In this document: positions 62,228 to 64,000 of the stretch, piece after piece
Numbering within the stretch: the stretch's first letter is position 1
Layout of the letters: every line of letters begins with the position of its first letter
DNA from: SFHK01 sp964554795
GTDB lineage: Bacteria > Bacillota > Clostridia > Christensenellales > Aristaeellaceae
Reading direction: 5' to 3'
DNA length: 64,000 nucleotides
Assembly: GCA_964554795.1 (NCBI GenBank)
Contig: CAZKQB010000006.1
Coordinates: forward strand, 30,812-94,811
Translations under genes and position numbers: made by a program
The notes under the pieces: generated by a model
The model's input: only the letters and a program-made list of their open reading frames with translations
Database searches by the model: none
Told to the model about the DNA's origin: nothing

Positions 62228-62576
62228 ATGCTGCAATTCTTCCGCTACGATCAGGAAACCATGGAGACGATTGAAAACGCGCTGATGCCGTTTGAAGGTT
62301 ATCGTAGGTCAGTTTATGAGCTGAAAATCAAGAAACGGCTATATTTCAGCAGTGCGGTGGAGGCGGAGGAGTACCGAGAGCTGATGCCCGGACTGGACAA
62401 GATGAGGACGTATACCTACAATGCGCTTTTGATGCGGGTGTCTGAACCGAATTGTGGCGGAGGCAAGGTTTCCGTCGGTCTACGAAGGAACTGTATCGCA
62501 GAAGCACCTATATCGCCGCGAGGTTGCCAATGCGGTTCTCGATTTTGTTCAGCAGATCATTCTGAACCGGGCGTGA
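62228..62576 (+). pseudogene. small ORF broken by a frameshift, unknown
   Basis: The first frame gives FFRYDQETMETIENALMPFE, then YRRSVYELKIKKRLYFSSAV and MRTYTYNALLMRV. Near 62445-62455 the plausible coding text moves by one base to another frame with RIVAEARFPSVYEGTVSQKH and LYRREVANAVLDFVQQIILN, ending at TGA 62574-62576. The joined product would be about 115 residues of helical, basic protein with no family that I recognise. It could be a decayed gene, a sequencing error or frameshift-controlled translation. Confidence 0.45.
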
Positions 62577-62651
62577 AGCAGAGGAAGAGAAGGACGTTCG
62601 AAGCGACTGGCGTTTTTTTTGCGGTTTTCTTTAAAAAACGCAAAACAGGGG

Positions 62652-62680
62652 TTGACAAACATCAGAAACCGGCGTATAAT
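62652..62680 (+). promoter_or_regulatory. promoter of the serine tRNA pair
   Basis: TTGACA at 62652-62657 and TATAAT at 62675-62680, spacing 17, 18 bases before the first tRNA. Confidence 0.88.
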
Positions 62681-62697
62681 AAATAACGCTGGTTCGA

Positions 62698-62783
62698 GGA
62701 GAGATGGCCGAGTGGTTGAAGGCGCTGGTCTTGAAAACCAGTGATGTCGAAAGGCACCGGGGGTTCGAATCCCTCTCTCTCCG
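62698..62783 (+). tRNA. tRNA-Ser (anticodon TGA)
   Basis: The acceptor arm GGAGAGA pairs with TCTCTCC (62776-62782). It has a D-arm GGCCGAGTGG, an anticodon loop CTTGAAAA with TGA, a long variable arm typical of serine and a GGTTCGAATCC T-arm. CCA is not encoded. Confidence 0.96.
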
Positions 62784-62794
62784 TAGGCCGACAT

Positions 62795-62883
62795 GGAGAA
62801 GTACCCAAGAGGCCGAAGGGGCTCCCCTGCTAAGGGAGTAGGGTGCGATAAGCGCCGCCCGGGTTCAAATCCCGGCTTCTCCG
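62795..62883 (+). tRNA. tRNA-Ser (anticodon GCT)
   Basis: The acceptor GGAGAAG pairs with CTTCTCC (62876-62882). The anticodon loop CTGCTAA carries GCT, with a long variable arm and a GGTTCAAATCC T-arm. CCA is not encoded. It lies 11 bases after the first tRNA-Ser, in one transcript. Confidence 0.95.
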
Positions 62884-62889
62884 TTTTAT

Positions 62890-62919
62890 CCGTTTTCTAT
62901 AAGAAAACGGACTTTTTTT
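62890..62919 (+). terminator. intrinsic terminator of the tRNA pair
   Basis: CCGTTTTC and GAAAACGG (62890-62897 with 62903-62910) around TATAA, followed by a seven-T run. Confidence 0.92.
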
Positions 62920-62920
62920 G

Positions 62921-63400
62921 TTGTTTCTGCTGATATTCGCTGGGCGTTTTGTGAAATGTTGAATGCGCGCATCTTCTCAAATCTTGAAAAATGAAATAGA
63001 CATACAGCAGATATACAGCAGAAAAGCGGTTCCTTATCAAATGTAGGGGTGAGTGGAAGGTGCGAGTAATCCTTGACCTTGAAGGCACTGAAGCTTTTGA
63101 AGCTGAAGGTGAGGCGTTTTAGGGCTTTAATGGCGTTATTGCAGACCTCATAAAACCGTTGGAGAGGGGGTGTCAAACGTTGGGTTTGCCCTCGCAGAGA
63201 GAAGGAATTTGAAGTGAAAGAAATCAAAGTGCCTGAAGCCGAAGGAAACTCGTTTGAGATTTTTGACTGTATTGCTGCAGATTCACTGTGAAGCGGTTGG
63301 ACGGATGAATGCGCCGAGAGTCGGAGCGTCTGCTGCACGTTCGAGGGACATGCAAATTCCATGCAAAGCTTTTTGAAGGGACAATGAGAGCTGTTTTATG
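62921..63400. other. about 480 bases without recognised gene
   Basis: There is no frame with convincing coding signs. It contains GAAGC/TTTGAAGC-type short repeats near 63085-63115 and 63230-63255, and a short plus-strand frame ending near 63290 (FEVKEIKVPEAEGNSFEIFD) that might be a remnant. It looks like degenerating intergenic DNA. Confidence 0.4.
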
Positions 63401-63401
63401 T

Positions 63402-63422
63402 GCGCCGCAAGGGCGCTTTTTT
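63402..63422 (+). terminator. small hairpin with T run
   Basis: GCGCC (63402-63406) and GGCGC (63412-63416) with a short loop and six T. It implies some upstream plus-strand transcript ending here. Confidence 0.65.
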
Positions 63423-63440
63423 CATATGGGTAGGCAAAAC

Positions 63441-63575
63441 ATGAAGAGAAGTTCTAAGATTTTAGCGGCGACGTTTTTTCTTTTAGCGTGTGTCTTTATC
63501 AGAAGAATGTTAGCAGGCAGATTTCGGAGGAGAAGCCGTATTCTTGCCTTGCATCTGCCGGTGCGAGAGTATTGA
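63441..63575 (+). CDS. short exported-peptide-like ORF, doubtful
   Basis: A 44-residue frame whose first 25 residues look like a signal peptide (KRSSKILAATFFLLACVFI, with a lipobox-like LLAC). The rest is basic and low in complexity (RFRRRSRILALHLP). It may be the start of a lipoprotein gene that has lost its body; neighbouring frames up to 63795 are open in pieces. No strong ribosome site. Confidence 0.3.
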   Translation: MKRSSKILAATFFLLACVFIRRMLAGRFRRRSRILALHLPVREY

Positions 63576-63885
63576 AAGTACTGCGTTCGGGCTTACGATG
63601 CAGTGCAGCCTGTTGGAAAGAAGGTGCACACGGAAGAAAGTGGTGGTTACACAGTGCCGGGGTGCGTCTGAGGCGCCAAACAGCATTGCGCTCGTTAGAC
63701 TGGCATGCTTAGCGGCTGAAGGACGGAAAAAGGCGCGGCGTGTGAGGCGGTTTTCCAGTGTGATTGACGGCAAGGCGAACCCTGTGGTTGCGTAGTGGAT
63801 GAGGGAAACGATTGGTGTAATAGAGAAATAAAGATCATTTATAGAAATAGATAAAAACAGAATTCAAAACAATCCCATAGAATAT

Positions 63886-63929
63886 AAGAAAGACTTGATG
63901 CCACTTAAGAATGGTATCAAGTCTTTCTT
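63886..63929. terminator. long hairpin near the window end
   Basis: AAGAAAGACTTGATGCCA pairs with TGGTATCAAGTCTTTCTT (one G-U pair), flanked by A/T-rich DNA on both sides. It fits a bidirectional terminator. The bases 63576-64000 hold no other supported feature. Confidence 0.75.
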
Positions 63930-64000
63930 GTATAAAAATCGCCAACCGATAACAGAATAACTTTGAAAAAACGGTTGGAGGTGTGTCGCAAAATTACGTG

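Overview
The window reads as a chromosomal segment of a spore-forming Clostridia-class Firmicute with fairly high GC content. The evidence is a gerA-gerB-gerC germinant receptor operon, a Bacillus-type PurR repressor, the darA-holB-ricT cluster, a clostridial type A RNase P RNA, a tmRNA tag ending in AVAA, and promoters close to the sigma-A consensus (TTGACA-17-TATAAT). Species cannot be fixed from the sequence alone. Genes are dense, often overlap by ATGA, and run on both strands.

Layout. 1-4300: a DUF554 end, a QueG-like iron-sulfur protein, two TIM-barrel sugar isomerases flanking a CrtO-like acyltransferase, then smpB and ssrA (trans-translation). 4300-6700: DegV lipid-binding protein and a radical SAM/SPASM enzyme. 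6700-12360: an accessory patch with different base use, holding a decayed RHS/toxin gene, a TPR protein, a broken sugar/aminoglycoside kinase, an intact secreted WG-repeat/zinc-ribbon protein and an IS256 transposase remnant. 12360-16200: two divergent TetR units, one with an unrecognised 335-residue partner and one with a MATE exporter and a perfect palindromic operator. 16430-21500: SNF2 helicase, a small membrane protein, rnpB and an MFS transporter. 21500-32530: murC with a lipoprotein (minus strand), then purR, pth, mfd, a YgiQ radical SAM protein and a corrinoid-activation-type ASKHA protein. 32570-35100: a TetR regulator, a cell-wall amidase and a lipid kinase. 35100-38900: germination operon. 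38970-44020: threonine pathway, with thrC-thrB-ACT on the minus strand and hom-asd on the plus strand around overlapping divergent promoters. 44080-47310: thiamine pyrophosphokinase, a TPP riboswitch driving a ThiT-like transporter, a YfbR-type nucleotidase and an AraD-type epimerase. 47490-51210: a stand-alone sugar ABC ATPase, a CdaR/PucR regulator and an S41 protease. 51220-53680: cysteine desulfurase with a decayed tail copy beside it, a DUF3343 protein and nth. 53700-62150: obg, yhbY, a membrane protein, a yqeK-rsfS fused frame, M55 aminopeptidase, sensor kinase, secreted protein, darA, holB and ricT. 62150-64000: a frameshifted small ORF, two serine tRNAs and about 1 kb of mostly unassigned DNA.

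Most of the window is housekeeping. I see no CRISPR array, prophage or clear defence island. The best candidates for new biology are the YqeK-RsfS fused frame with an internal ribosome site, the TetR/335-residue unknown pair, the isomerase-acyltransferase-isomerase operon, the ThiT protein with an added signal peptide, the kinase/aminopeptidase/secreted protein operon, and the decayed toxin locus.
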